Below are positions 1 through 6,923 of a DNA stretch of 14,973 nucleotides, in pieces; the stretch's first letter is position 1; the number at the start of each line of letters is the position of its first letter. The stretch is from an uncultured Pseudomonadota bacterium (GTDB taxonomy: Bacteria > Pseudomonadota > Alphaproteobacteria > RF32 > CAG-239). The position numbers and the translations under genes are program-made. The notes beneath the pieces were generated by a model. It searched no databases. It worked only from the letters and a program-made list of their open reading frames with translations, and was not told the origin of the DNA. Location of the stretch: the NCBI GenBank assembly GCA_902495305.1, contig CABUWG010000043.1, forward strand, positions 1 through 14,973, written 5' to 3'.

Positions 1-288
1 CTTTTGAGAAAAAGAGATAAAATTGAAGCACTATGTAATGGAGCGTAGCGACCTTAACTTTTTCTTGAAAGCTTAGAAAGCGAGAGCGGGCTAGCTTTTT
101 TGGGCTACTTTTGTAGCATGACAAAAGTAGCGAAAAGAAATAACCAACTATATGAAGAAATCAGAACAGGAAAATAAAAAAGGAAAAGTACGACAAAAAA
201 GAACGAATGACAGAGAACGGGGGGTGAAAGAAAAAAAGCATAGAGAAAAACAGAATAGAAAATGTAAAAAATGAAAAAAGGAAAGAGA
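1..288. other. Gene-free, A-rich leading region
   Basis: I see no credible coding sequence here. From about 132 to 288 the plus strand is almost entirely purine, mostly A runs broken by single G, with a short GGGGGG run near 220. The only clear structure is the hairpin at 104-131. The region lies downstream of the minus-strand M20 peptidase gene and its terminator, so it is probably untranscribed spacer or the 3' flank of a gene left of the window. Confidence 0.6.
104..131. repeat. Perfect 11-bp inverted repeat
   Basis: The arm GCTACTTTTGT (104-114) is followed by the loop AGCATG and its exact reverse complement (121-131). No T run follows on the plus strand, so it is not an ordinary terminator. 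Short palindromes of the type CTACTTTTGT..ACAAAAGTAG occur as dispersed extragenic repeats in many bacteria, but one copy is all that can be seen here. Confidence 0.6.
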
Positions 289-308
289 GGAAGGGGAAAT
301 CCCCTTCC
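289..308 (-). terminator. Terminator of the M20 peptidase gene
   Basis: GGAAGGGG (289-296) and CCCCTTCC (301-308) form a perfect 8-bp stem with a 4-nt loop. It starts 4 nt past the stop codon at 312. Read on the minus strand it is followed by a pyrimidine-rich TCTCTTTCCTTTTTTC, an interrupted but usable U tract. Confidence 0.65.
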
Positions 309-311
309 CGA

Positions 312-1415
312 TTATTTTCCAAGTTTTTCTAAAAACTTAATCTGAATATCGGCAATCTGCTTAATCGATTCGATTTCGGCATATTCGCCTTGGGTGTGCA
401 TGCCCTCGCCGGTACCGGAATGCATAATTACAATTGATCCGCGAACGGCAAAAGCGCGGGAATCCGTCGCCCCGCCGATATGTTCAAATTCCAGCGGCCG
501 TCCCAGAATATTCTCGGCAAATTTCTTATAATCGAGAATGTACGGGTTGCTTTCATCCATAACGACCGGCGTGCTTTCTGAGACAATCTTGTATTCCACG
601 CCGTCAACCATGCATTGCGCCAGATTTTTGCGCAAATTTTCCACACTGGAAGTTTCGGTCAGACGAAAATCGAGCAATGCCTCGGATTCATTCGAAATCA
701 CATTGGCCACGTCGCCGCCGCAGATTTTTGCAAAATGAACCGTGTCAACCCATTTGTCTTCCGGATTCACGCCGTTCAAGGAATAATAAGGATAAATCTT
801 GCGAATATTATACCACGTCTGCATTAACAGCTCATTGGCGTCAATTCCCTCCCAGGGGGTTGAACCGTGCGCTTCTTTGCCTCTGGCCGTCAGCTTGACA
901 AAGACCGGATTTTTGCACTTGCTGACAATCTTGGTAATGTCGCCGCCGACATCATTGTCAAGCACGATTTTGGCGTTCAGATTCGGGTACGCTTCCATAA
1001 AGGCGTGCGTGCTGGCACTGCCTTTTTCCTCATCGGTAGAAAGGATAACGCCAAACTTGAGATTGAGCTTGTTTTTCAACACATATTCCAGAGAGTTGAG
1101 CGCCACCGCGGCAAAAGACTTCATGTCAAGCGAACCGCGGCCATAAAGCTTTCCGTCTGCAATTTTGGGCTCAAACATGTCATCGCTGGCCGGAACCACG
1201 TCCAAATGCCCAAGGCAAAGCACGTCAAAATCATTTGTTTCGGCATTGGAAAGGAACAAGACCGGCGATGTTGCCGGATACTCGAAAATACCGCCTTTGA
1301 CCGGATAATCCTTAAACAGGTTTTTGCAGTATTCCAAACATTTTTTAATCTCGCTGATGTTGCCGGTTTCGGTGCGAAAACGCATCAAATCCTGCGTTGT
1401 CTGAATAATGTCCAT
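312..1415 (-). CDS. M20 family metallopeptidase, ArgE/DapE-like
   Basis: Zinc-dependent amidohydrolase of the ArgE/DapE/CPG2 family, predicted cytoplasmic, 367 residues, the usual family length. Visible metal and catalytic signatures: GHLDVVP with His70 and Asp72, GRGSLDMKS with bridging Asp97, STDEEKGS with general base Glu129 and ligand Glu130, an acidic ligand near Asp153-Asp155, His183 in AHGSTPW within the dimerisation domain, and the C-terminal ligand His340 in GEGMHTQGEYA. Acetylornithine deacetylase and succinyl-diaminopimelate desuccinylase cannot be separated by eye. The lack of neighbouring arg or dap genes gives no help, so no symbol is assigned. The ATG start has AAGGA about 8 nt upstream. 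The gene is divergent from the SH3 protein across a 98-bp gap and is closed by the hairpin at 289-308. Confidence 0.88.
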   Translation of the reverse strand: MDIIQTTQDLMRFRTETGNISEIKKCLEYCKNLFKDYPVKGGIFEYPATSPVLFLSNAETNDFDVLCLGHLDVVPASDDMFEPKIADGKLYGRGSLDMKSFAAVALNSLEYVLKNKLNLKFGVILSTDEEKGSASTHAFMEAYPNLNAKIVLDNDVGGDITKIVSKCKNPVFVKLTARGKEAHGSTPWEGIDANELLMQTWYNIRKIYPYYSLNGVNPEDKWVDTVHFAKICGGDVANVISNESEALLDFRLTETSSVENLRKNLAQCMVDGVEYKIVSESTPVVMDESNPYILDYKKFAENILGRPLEFEHIGGATDSRAFAVRGSIVIMHSGTGEGMHTQGEYAEIESIKQIADIQIKFLEKLGK

Positions 1416-1452
1416 TTATTTTTTCCTTAATAAATTTTTTTACGTTTTATTC

Positions 1453-1480
1453 ATTATATTTAGTCATAATATCTGCAAAT
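1453..1480 (-). promoter_or_regulatory. Possible promoter of the M20 peptidase gene
   Basis: On the minus strand a consensus TATAAT (1453-1458) lies about 38 nt upstream of the ATG. A weak -35 candidate, TTTGCA (1474-1479), is 15 nt further upstream, which is shorter than ideal spacing. The -10 element is convincing; the -35 is not. Confidence 0.4.
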
Positions 1481-1513
1481 AAAATAACAAATGATTAAAA
1501 CGAGAGGATAAAA

Positions 1514-2017
1514 ATGAAAGCAGTGATTTTTGCTTTTCTGGGCCTGATGATAAGTATCATGCCGCTGTCTGCTCAGGCTGATGACGATGCCGAAAAAGGG
1601 TTGAATCTTCCGCGCTTTGTATCGTTGCGCTCCGAGCTGGTAAACGCCCGCTCCGGCCCCGGCAGCAGATATCCGATCGAATGGGTCTATATGCAAAAGC
1701 GCGCGCCGGTAGAGATTATTGCCGAATTTGAGCTTTGGCGCAAAATCAAAGACTGGCAGGGCTCGGAATCCTGGGTGCATCAGGCCATGCTGACCGGCAA
1801 AAGAACGGTAAAAGTTTCTACTCCCGGAGAAAATAACATCTACGCCAAGCCGGATTACAAATCGCGGATTATTGCCAGAGTTGAAAACGAGGTCGTCGGC
1901 GAAGTCATAAAATGTCCGGCGGATTCGGGATTTTGCCACGTGCGTTTTGACGGCATTGACGGCTGGATGAGCCGGCAGAATTTGTACGGCGTCTATCCTA
2001 AAGAAGTTATTGAATAA
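1514..2017 (+). CDS. Exported SH3-domain (SH3_4-type) protein
   Basis: 167 residues with a classical signal peptide (Lys2, hydrophobic 4-19, cleavage site AQA at 20-22), so periplasmic. Two bacterial SH3-like units follow: about 33-90, containing VNARSGPGSRYPIEW and a W..I.DW..ESWVH segment, and about 97-160, containing YAKPDYKSRIIARVE and DGIDGWMSRQNLYGVYP. This pattern matches alphaproteobacterial SH3_4 proteins (COG3807), thought to bind cell-wall peptide or other envelope ligands; the actual ligand is unknown. The start is supported by GAGGA seven nucleotides upstream of the ATG. It is a single-gene unit with its own terminator at 2030-2057. Confidence 0.85.
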   Translation: MKAVIFAFLGLMISIMPLSAQADDDAEKGLNLPRFVSLRSELVNARSGPGSRYPIEWVYMQKRAPVEIIAEFELWRKIKDWQGSESWVHQAMLTGKRTVKVSTPGENNIYAKPDYKSRIIARVENEVVGEVIKCPADSGFCHVRFDGIDGWMSRQNLYGVYPKEVIE

Positions 2018-2029
2018 GCTTTGTGCGGG

Positions 2030-2057
2030 GGCTCTGTTCGGCAGAGCCTTTTCTTTT
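2030..2057 (+). terminator. Rho-independent terminator after the SH3 gene
   Basis: GGCTCTG (2030-2036), loop TTCGG, CAGAGCC (2042-2048), then TTTTCTTTT. It starts 12 nt after the stop codon and isolates the SH3 gene from dnaJ. Confidence 0.85.
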
Positions 2058-2078
2058 ATTAAAAAATCGCGGAATTGC

Positions 2079-2107
2079 TTGACTTTAGAGATGAAAAACC
2101 CTAAATA
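2079..2107 (+). promoter_or_regulatory. Probable dnaJ promoter
   Basis: TTGACT (2079-2084) and TAAATA (2102-2107) are separated by exactly 17 nt, a good vegetative promoter. The same stretch reads CTTGAC..CCCTAAAT, which also partly resembles a heat-shock sigma-32 promoter (CTTG.. and CCCC/CCTAT-type -10), as expected for a chaperone gene; which sigma factor is used cannot be decided from sequence. The start codon lies 39 nt beyond the -10. Confidence 0.6.
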
Positions 2108-2146
2108 AAGATTATCATAAAACCAAAAATTTTTTAGTGCGGAAAA

Positions 2147-3304
2147 ATGACTGAACAAGATTACTACGAACTGCTGGAAGTTAGCAAAACGGCCAGCGGT
2201 GAAGAGATAAAAAAAGCCTACCGGAAAATGGCCATGAAATATCATCCGGACAGAAACCCCGGTGATAAAGAAGCCGAAGCCAAATTTAAAGAAATCAATG
2301 AGGCTTATGAAGTCTTAAAAGACGAACAAAAACGTGCGGCTTATGACCGTTACGGCCATCAGGCCTTTGCACAGGGCGGCATGGGCGGCGGCAATCCGTT
2401 CGGCGGTTTTGAGTTCAACTTTGGCGCCGGCGGATTCTCCGATGTCTTTTCAGACATTTTCTCCGAATTTATGGGTGGCGGCAGACGTGGAGGCGAGGGT
2501 GGAAATTATGCCGAACGCGGAGCGGATTTGCGCTATAATCTGGAAATCAGTCTGGAAGAAGCCTTTACCGGCGTAGAAAAAGAAATCAAAATCCCCACGA
2601 CCGAAGTCTGTGAAGACTGTCACGGACACGGTACGGCCGACGGCAAAGAGCCGGAAGTCTGCCCGATGTGCCACGGCAGCGGCAAAATCCGCAAGACACA
2701 GGGCGGCTTTTTTATTGTGGAATCAACTTGTCCCAAATGTAAGGGAACCGGCCGGATAATCAAAGAAGCCTGCAAAAAATGCAGCGGTCAGGGCGTCAAA
2801 CCCATAGAAAAAATGCTCAAAATCAAAATCCCTGCCGGTATTGAAGACGGTACCCGCATGCGGATCAGCGGAGAAGGGCAGGCCGGTCTGCGCGGCGGCT
2901 CAAACGGCGATTTGTATGTCTTTATCACGGTCAAAGAACATAAGCTGTATGAGCGTGACGGCGCCAATCTTTATGCCCGCATTCCAATCTCCATGGCCTG
3001 TGCGGCTCTGGGCGGAAAAATCGAAATCCCTTCTATTGACGGCGAAAAAATTGAGCTGAGCATTACTGCCGGCACTCAGAATGATCAGGTATACAGAATC
3101 AAAGATCAGGGCATGACCATCATCCGTTCGCAGCGCAGGGGAGATTTGTTTGTAAAAATGCGGGTAGAAACGCCGGTAAACCTGACAGCCAAGCAAAAAG
3201 AACTGCTGGAAGCTTTCCGTGCCGAAAGCAAAGACGACAATTGCCAGCCGGAAGCCAAGGGCTTTTTTGACAAGATAAAAGACTTGTTCAAATCCGTTGC
3301 CTGA
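2147..3304 (+). CDS. dnaJ: Chaperone DnaJ (Hsp40)
   Basis: Type I Hsp40 co-chaperone: delivers unfolded proteins to DnaK and stimulates its ATPase. 385 residues, full length. The J domain (1-70) has HPD at 33-35; a Gly/Phe-rich linker spans about 76-115; the zinc region carries all four CxxCxGxG repeats (Cys155/158, 172/175, 195/198, 209/212); the C-terminal substrate-binding domains run from about 222 to 355. The gene stands alone: the dnaK that usually precedes it is not in the window, and the preceding SH3 gene is terminated. It therefore depends on the promoter at 2079-2107. It converges with the kinase-like gene across only 8 nt, with no evident terminator between them. Confidence 0.97.
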   Translation: MTEQDYYELLEVSKTASGEEIKKAYRKMAMKYHPDRNPGDKEAEAKFKEINEAYEVLKDEQKRAAYDRYGHQAFAQGGMGGGNPFGGFEFNFGAGGFSDVFSDIFSEFMGGGRRGGEGGNYAERGADLRYNLEISLEEAFTGVEKEIKIPTTEVCEDCHGHGTADGKEPEVCPMCHGSGKIRKTQGGFFIVESTCPKCKGTGRIIKEACKKCSGQGVKPIEKMLKIKIPAGIEDGTRMRISGEGQAGLRGGSNGDLYVFITVKEHKLYERDGANLYARIPISMACAALGGKIEIPSIDGEKIELSITAGTQNDQVYRIKDQGMTIIRSQRRGDLFVKMRVETPVNLTAKQKELLEAFRAESKDDNCQPEAKGFFDKIKDLFKSVA

Positions 3305-3312
3305 TAAAAAAG

Positions 3313-3834
3313 CTACTTGCCGTCAAGAATGTGATAAAGTTTGCTTATGGCTTTCTTTGAAGATATTGTCATATAATATTTATCGCCGGAACTCAGATAA
3401 GTTTCAATCTCCCGCCGGATGATTTTATTGTCGGCGTCCCATTGCAGAATCTTTTTTAACGTCGGCTTGCGATAATGATATGCCTGAACCGGCAGCGCCG
3501 GATCAATTTGTTTGCCGATGAGCTTTTTGGCCTGAAAAAATCTTTTTGTAAAACGCCACATCGCCTTAAAGCGCGATACTTTCAAATAAACAACCAAAGT
3601 TGGTTTGAGCCGCTCATATAAATATTTTTGACATCCTTCGGCAATCCAGTTTTCATTGTTCAGCACAAAATCGTCAAGCATCTTGTACTGTTGCGCTAAA
3701 GGATAATAAGCGCCGGTCACTTTATCCCTGCTGACTTCGTCAATTTTCAGCAGAGGCAGATTGTGCTTCTTTGCCAGATGATAAGCCAGCGTAGACTTTC
3801 CTGCGCCGAGCATTCCGATAATTAATAATTTCAT
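3313..3834 (-). CDS. P-loop kinase, FlaR/adenylate-kinase-like
   Basis: 173 residues. The N-terminus has a Walker A P-loop, GMLGAGKST (7-15), and an acidic IDEV at 32-35 in the substrate-side position of small nucleoside/nucleotide kinases. WIAEG near 63 and LVVYLKVSR near 80-88 resemble the core strands of the family annotated as DNA topology modulation protein FlaR. The substrate is unknown and the topology role is an old label, so I call only a small ATP-binding kinase-like protein. GGAG seven nucleotides before the ATG supports the start. It lies downstream of accD but behind accD's terminator, so it probably has its own promoter or depends on read-through. Confidence 0.72.
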   Translation of the reverse strand: MKLLIIGMLGAGKSTLAYHLAKKHNLPLLKIDEVSRDKVTGAYYPLAQQYKMLDDFVLNNENWIAEGCQKYLYERLKPTLVVYLKVSRFKAMWRFTKRFFQAKKLIGKQIDPALPVQAYHYRKPTLKKILQWDADNKIIRREIETYLSSGDKYYMTISSKKAISKLYHILDGK

Positions 3835-3851
3835 TTTGCGCTCCGGAACTA

Positions 3852-3885
3852 TAAAAAATGCCCTGCAGATAATTTTTGCAGGGCA
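3852..3885 (-). terminator. Terminator of the ihfB-lapA-accD operon
   Basis: On the minus strand TGCCCTGCA and TGCAGGGCA form a perfect 9-bp stem (3877-3885 with 3859-3867) with a 9-nt loop, followed by TTTTTTA. It lies 14 nt after the accD stop and before the kinase-like gene. Confidence 0.88.
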
Positions 3886-3899
3886 CCCTTTGTTTTTTC

Positions 3900-4781
3900 T
3901 TAACCGGCTGTAATTGCCAGAGTGTTTAAGCGGGGTTTTTGATGCATTAAAATACTAATGACCTTAACCAACTCGTTTTTCATCTGGGAACGTTCAACCA
4001 CAATGTCAACCATGCCGTGCTCTTTCAGATATTCGGCGCGCTGGAAGTCTTCCGGCAGCTTTTCCCTGATTGTCTGCTCAATCACGCGGGCGCCGGCAAA
4101 ACCGATAACGCAGCCTTTTTCGGCAATATGAACATCGCCGAGCATGGCAAAAGAGGCCGATACGCCGCCGGTCGTCGGGTCTGTCAGAATAGAAATAAAC
4201 GGCAACCCTTTTTCTTTTACCATATTAATGGCCGCGGTTGTTCTGGCCATTTGCATCAATGACAAAATACCTTCCTGCATTCTGGCGCCGCCGGAAGCCG
4301 CAACCGTAATCAGCGGATGGTTTCCTTTCATTGCCAGTTCGGCAGCTTTTACAATACCTTCGCCGACAACGGTGCCCATTGAACCGCCGATAAAAGAAAA
4401 GTCCATGGCAGCTACAACGCAGACAATCCCGCCGATCTCGCCTTGCGCAACCTTAATGGCGTCATCATTGCCGGTTGCCTTGCGATATGCTTTCAGGCGG
4501 TCGGTATATTTTTTTGAATCCCGAAAATTCAGCGGATCTTCTTTGAATTTCGGAACGGCAATTTCATTATATTCGCCGTTGTCAAAAAGCATTTTCAAAC
4601 GCTTGTCAATATACAGGCGCAAGTGGTGTCCGCATTTTGTGCAGACATACATGCTTTTTTTGAGCTCTTTGGAAAAAAGCATCTGCCCGCAGTTCGGGCA
4701 TTTGGTCCAAAGATTGTCGGCAATCTCTTTTTGCGATATTTTTTTAACCTTCGGTCGGACGAAGTCTGTAAGCCAGTTCAT
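3900..4781 (-). CDS. accD: Acetyl-CoA carboxylase carboxyltransferase beta subunit
   Basis: Beta subunit of the carboxyltransferase that moves CO2 from biotin to acetyl-CoA, the first step of fatty acid synthesis; it works with AccA, which is not in the window. About 293 residues. The N-terminal zinc ribbon has CPNC at 28-31 and CTKC at 47-50; the crotonase-fold core has GGSMG (132-136) and SGGARMQEG (163-171). The reading frame can be extended three codons to a TTG at 4790, but alphaproteobacterial AccD proteins begin MNWLT..VRPK, so the ATG at 4781 is preferred; no strong ribosome site distinguishes them. It follows lapA by about 30 nt in the same operon. In many alphaproteobacteria trp genes lie between them; here none do. 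Confidence 0.95.
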   Translation of the reverse strand: MNWLTDFVRPKVKKISQKEIADNLWTKCPNCGQMLFSKELKKSMYVCTKCGHHLRLYIDKRLKMLFDNGEYNEIAVPKFKEDPLNFRDSKKYTDRLKAYRKATGNDDAIKVAQGEIGGIVCVVAAMDFSFIGGSMGTVVGEGIVKAAELAMKGNHPLITVAASGGARMQEGILSLMQMARTTAAINMVKEKGLPFISILTDPTTGGVSASFAMLGDVHIAEKGCVIGFAGARVIEQTIREKLPEDFQRAEYLKEHGMVDIVVERSQMKNELVKVISILMHQKPRLNTLAITAG

Positions 4782-4811
4782 ATTTTTCAACCATGATTGT
4801 TAATACAAAAA

Positions 4812-5201
4812 TCAAATATCCTGCTTTTTCTTTGCAAAAATATTTTTAAATTTTTCTTTAAAGCCGGTTTTGGGAGTCTTGTCGTCAGATTTCAGAGTCT
4901 CAATATTTTCGTGCAGACCCTGAACCTCTTTAACCAGCTTTTCCTGTTCTTTGTTCAGTTTTTTGTTTTGCTTTTTCTGCTGGCGCAAAGCCTTGCGTAC
5001 CGGAGCATAAGACATCCAGGTAAACAGCCAGCCGAACAAAAAGCCGAACAAAATAAAGAAGACAATAGCCACGCTGAGAGAAACCGTAATTTCAATATAA
5101 AAAGGCCATAGGTTAAATACTGCCAAATCATTATTTACAAAGGCAAAAACCAAAATAACGGCAATTAACGGCAAACCTATGAGCATTTTTATAAAATTCA
5201 T
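4812..5201 (-). CDS. LapA-domain (DUF1049) inner-membrane protein
   Basis: 129 residues with two membrane segments (about 5-23 and 40-62), then a highly charged Lys/Gln-rich coiled-coil-like tail (about 68-129) predicted to be cytoplasmic. This is the layout of LapA/YciS proteins, which in Escherichia coli act with LapB in assembling and controlling lipopolysaccharide synthesis. The tail is longer and more basic than I expect for the enterobacterial protein. AGAGG precedes the ATG. It lies 28 nt downstream of ihfB, the conserved order in Proteobacteria, which supports the call. Confidence 0.8.
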   Translation of the reverse strand: MNFIKMLIGLPLIAVILVFAFVNNDLAVFNLWPFYIEITVSLSVAIVFFILFGFLFGWLFTWMSYAPVRKALRQQKKQNKKLNKEQEKLVKEVQGLHENIETLKSDDKTPKTGFKEKFKNIFAKKKQDI

Positions 5202-5229
5202 CTGGCGCGGCCTCTTCTTCTAAAAAAAA

Positions 5230-5508
5230 TTATTTGTTCAGCAGCTCAAACAACTGCTTTCCGATTTTAAAGTGAGGAATTTTTCTCTCTTCAACACTGA
5301 CTTGTTCTCCGGTACGCGGATTTTTGGCAATACGGGAACTGCGGTTGCGCACGGAAAAAGCGCCAAAGCCGCGAAACTCCACTCTTTCGCCTTTTGCCAG
5401 AGAAGCAATAATCGTGTCAAAAATAACAGCAACAATCTTTTCAACGTCTTTAAGCATCAGATGCGGGTTTTTGTTGGCAATTTTTTCAATTAATTCAGAT
5501 CTAGTCAC
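5230..5508 (-). CDS. ihfB: Integration host factor subunit beta
   Basis: 92-residue HU/IHF-fold protein; with IHF-alpha it bends DNA sharply in transcription, replication and site-specific recombination. Diagnostic features are the start TRSELIEKIA, GFGAF at 47-51, the arm motif NPRTG at 63-67 with the intercalating proline, and PHFKIGKQL near the end, which is IHF-beta rather than HU. The start codon is GTG, supported by an AGAGGTGAG ribosome site six nucleotides upstream. It is first in the ihfB-lapA-accD operon. rpsA, normally just upstream, is absent; the AT-rich accessory segment begins there instead. Confidence 0.93.
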   Translation of the reverse strand: MTRSELIEKIANKNPHLMLKDVEKIVAVIFDTIIASLAKGERVEFRGFGAFSVRNRSSRIAKNPRTGEQVSVEERKIPHFKIGKQLFELLNK

Positions 5509-5835
5509 TTTAACTCACCTCTTTATTTTTTCATTACACTATAAATTAACGTCATTTATTCCAGAAATCAATAACGTAATTTAATAAAAAGTAAAAATCT
5601 TATTTGCCGTTTATCCCACAGAAAATTCTGTTTTTGCGGGGAGTTAGGATTTTCCCGCACGGATTCTGCAAGCAGAAAGGGATATTAGGCCGAAGTTTTA
5701 TATTTTTCAACCGTTTTTTCTTATCTCTTATCCTTGTTAAAAAGAAAATCATGATAACAAAAAGGCCTTGCGTTTAACTGAGCAATCCCAAAAATTTGGA
5801 CAATTTACATATCTTGGCGACTTTTTTATTTACAT
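5509..5835. other. Intergenic region between ihfB and the accessory island
   Basis: No credible gene is seen. It must hold the ihfB promoter (an imperfect TATAGT lies about 30 nt upstream of the GTG on the minus strand). Small inverted repeats cluster at about 5618-5680: ACAGAA/TTCTGT followed by T residues, GCGGG/CCCGC, and TTCTGC/GCAGAA. They could be terminator remnants of a lost upstream gene, but each stem is short. The stretch is probably the left junction of the island. Confidence 0.4.
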
Positions 5836-5856
5836 GTCAAATTTTGACGTATATAG
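5836..5856 (+). promoter_or_regulatory. Shared island element, copy 1
   Basis: A 21-bp element whose core ATTTTGACGTATAT recurs at 8647-8667 and 10404-10424. Sixteen of 21 positions are identical in all three copies, and each has the same orientation relative to the gene it precedes. Here it lies 42 nt before the first gene of the Doc/WYL operon. This copy also contains a perfect GTCAAA-T-TTTGAC inverted repeat (5836-5848). The TATATA end could serve as a -10 box, so the element may be a promoter with a built-in operator. Confidence 0.6.
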
Positions 5857-5898
5857 TTTTTATTCTGGTAACGGTATTAATTTTTTGGAGAAAAGAAA

Positions 5899-6519
5899 AT
5901 GTCTGCTAATGGTATTGAGGAATTTGTCGGACAATATCTGACCTTTGTCAAAAACTGTGATTTTGTTAAGTATAATGAGCCATATATTGCAAAGATTAAA
6001 TGTGAAGAGAAACGTAAAAATATGGGTGAAGCTGATGTCATTGGCATAAATATCAATGACAAAAAATTATATATTTGCGAAGTGACGGCTGAACTCCAAG
6101 GGATGGGGGATACCAACTTTCAAAAATATAAAAAATATGAAGATGATGATGAAAACAAAAGTAAAAATAAATTTGAAAAAAATAAAAATGTCTATTCCGA
6201 TAAGTTTAAGGGTTTTACGGTAGAATATATGTTATGGTTTCCTTTCTCCCCTTCAAAAGCCAGAATGTCTATACTGGAAAAAGATTTGAATGAGCAGGGA
6301 ATAACGGCATATTATGAAGAAAGTTTCTTTAAGGCGATTGAGGAATTAAAGACTAAACTTTCAAAAAAAACAGAGAATCTGTCCAGTCCCTTCGCCAGAT
6401 TCTTTCAAGTTTACGGACGTCTTCAAAAAAAGTATTCAGCAAACTATGATGTACAAATGTCTTCTGTAAAAAAAATTATCAAAGAGGATAAAACGCTTTT
6501 GAAAAAATTGTCTCAATGA
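5899..6519 (+). CDS. Unknown protein with PD-(D/E)xK-like pattern
   Basis: 206 residues, soluble, lysine-rich, no signal peptide. I do not recognise a named family. EADVIGININDKKLYICEVTAEL (about 44-66, here in pieces: EAD at 44-46, a beta strand, then CEVT at 60-63) resembles the core of the restriction-endonuclease fold, where an Asp is followed 10-20 residues later by ExK on the next strand; Thr63 stands in the Lys position. A central acidic/lysine-rich stretch (about 75-100) is low complexity. It is first in a three-gene operon: GGAGA precedes the ATG and its stop overlaps the Doc start by 4 nt (ATGA), so the two are probably translated together. It could be a nuclease-like effector, or the partner that restrains Doc; sequence alone does not decide. 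Confidence 0.75.
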   Translation: MSANGIEEFVGQYLTFVKNCDFVKYNEPYIAKIKCEEKRKNMGEADVIGININDKKLYICEVTAELQGMGDTNFQKYKKYEDDDENKSKNKFEKNKNVYSDKFKGFTVEYMLWFPFSPSKARMSILEKDLNEQGITAYYEESFFKAIEELKTKLSKKTENLSSPFARFFQVYGRLQKKYSANYDVQMSSVKKIIKEDKTLLKKLSQ

Positions 6520-6899
6520 ACTGGATAATAACAGATGTATTAATTCAGGCCGCAAAAATATTGGCTAAAATACATCAAACTGATTTTTTTATTAGAGATG
6601 AGGGGCTATTGGAGGCAGCAGTCAATCGCCCCTTAAATACTTTTTATTATAATTCCGATTCTGACATCTGTGATTTAGCGGCAGAATATGCTTTTGGTTT
6701 GATAAAAAATCATCCGTTTTTTGATGGAAACAAAAGGCTTGCCTACGTTGCCTGTAGATTATTTTTGCTAATTAACTCTATGGATATAAAATCATCTCAG
6801 ATTAATAAGTATAAAAAAATCATAGCCCTTGCTGAAAATAAAATAACTCAAAAAGAATTTGCTTTATGGCTAAAAGCAAATACAATGGAAAAGTTCTAA
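6516..6899 (+). CDS. Doc-type Fic-domain toxin-like protein
   Basis: 127 residues, the size of the P1 Doc toxin. The Fic signature HPFFDGNKR is intact at 66-74, with the catalytic His66 and the phosphate-binding GNKR, and the preceding helix (CDLAAEYAFGLIKN) matches Doc. Doc of phage P1 uses ATP to phosphorylate EF-Tu and so stops translation; true Fic proteins transfer AMP instead, and the short size and GNKR ending favour the Doc branch. No Phd antitoxin is encoded beside it: its neighbours are the larger 206-residue protein, overlapping by ATGA, and the WYL regulator 24 nt downstream. No Fic inhibitory motif (S/TxxxE(G/N)) is obvious in it. The intact active site suggests a functional protein needing some control. 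Confidence 0.87.
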   Translation: MNWIITDVLIQAAKILAKIHQTDFFIRDEGLLEAAVNRPLNTFYYNSDSDICDLAAEYAFGLIKNHPFFDGNKRLAYVACRLFLLINSMDIKSSQINKYKKIIALAENKITQKEFALWLKANTMEKF

Positions 6900-6923
6900 T
6901 AAAAACATTCAGCAGAGGAAACC

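Noticed and set aside
867..1430. 187-residue plus-strand reading frame opposite the M20 peptidase gene
   Set aside because: The opposite strand carries every catalytic motif of an M20 peptidase; this frame has no family resemblance and is a shadow.
1460..2245. 261-residue minus-strand reading frame over the SH3 gene and the start of dnaJ
   Set aside because: It crosses a terminator and a promoter and two well-supported plus-strand genes; its sequence has no recognisable domain.
4144..4803. 219-residue plus-strand reading frame opposite accD
   Set aside because: It is antisense to a clear full-length accD and has no domain of its own.
5655..5680. Possible left attachment copy of the tRNA-Arg 3' end
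   Set aside because: CCCGCACGGATTC only loosely resembles CCCGGCGGGATTC of the tRNA; the match is short and has three mismatches, so it is not usable as an att site.
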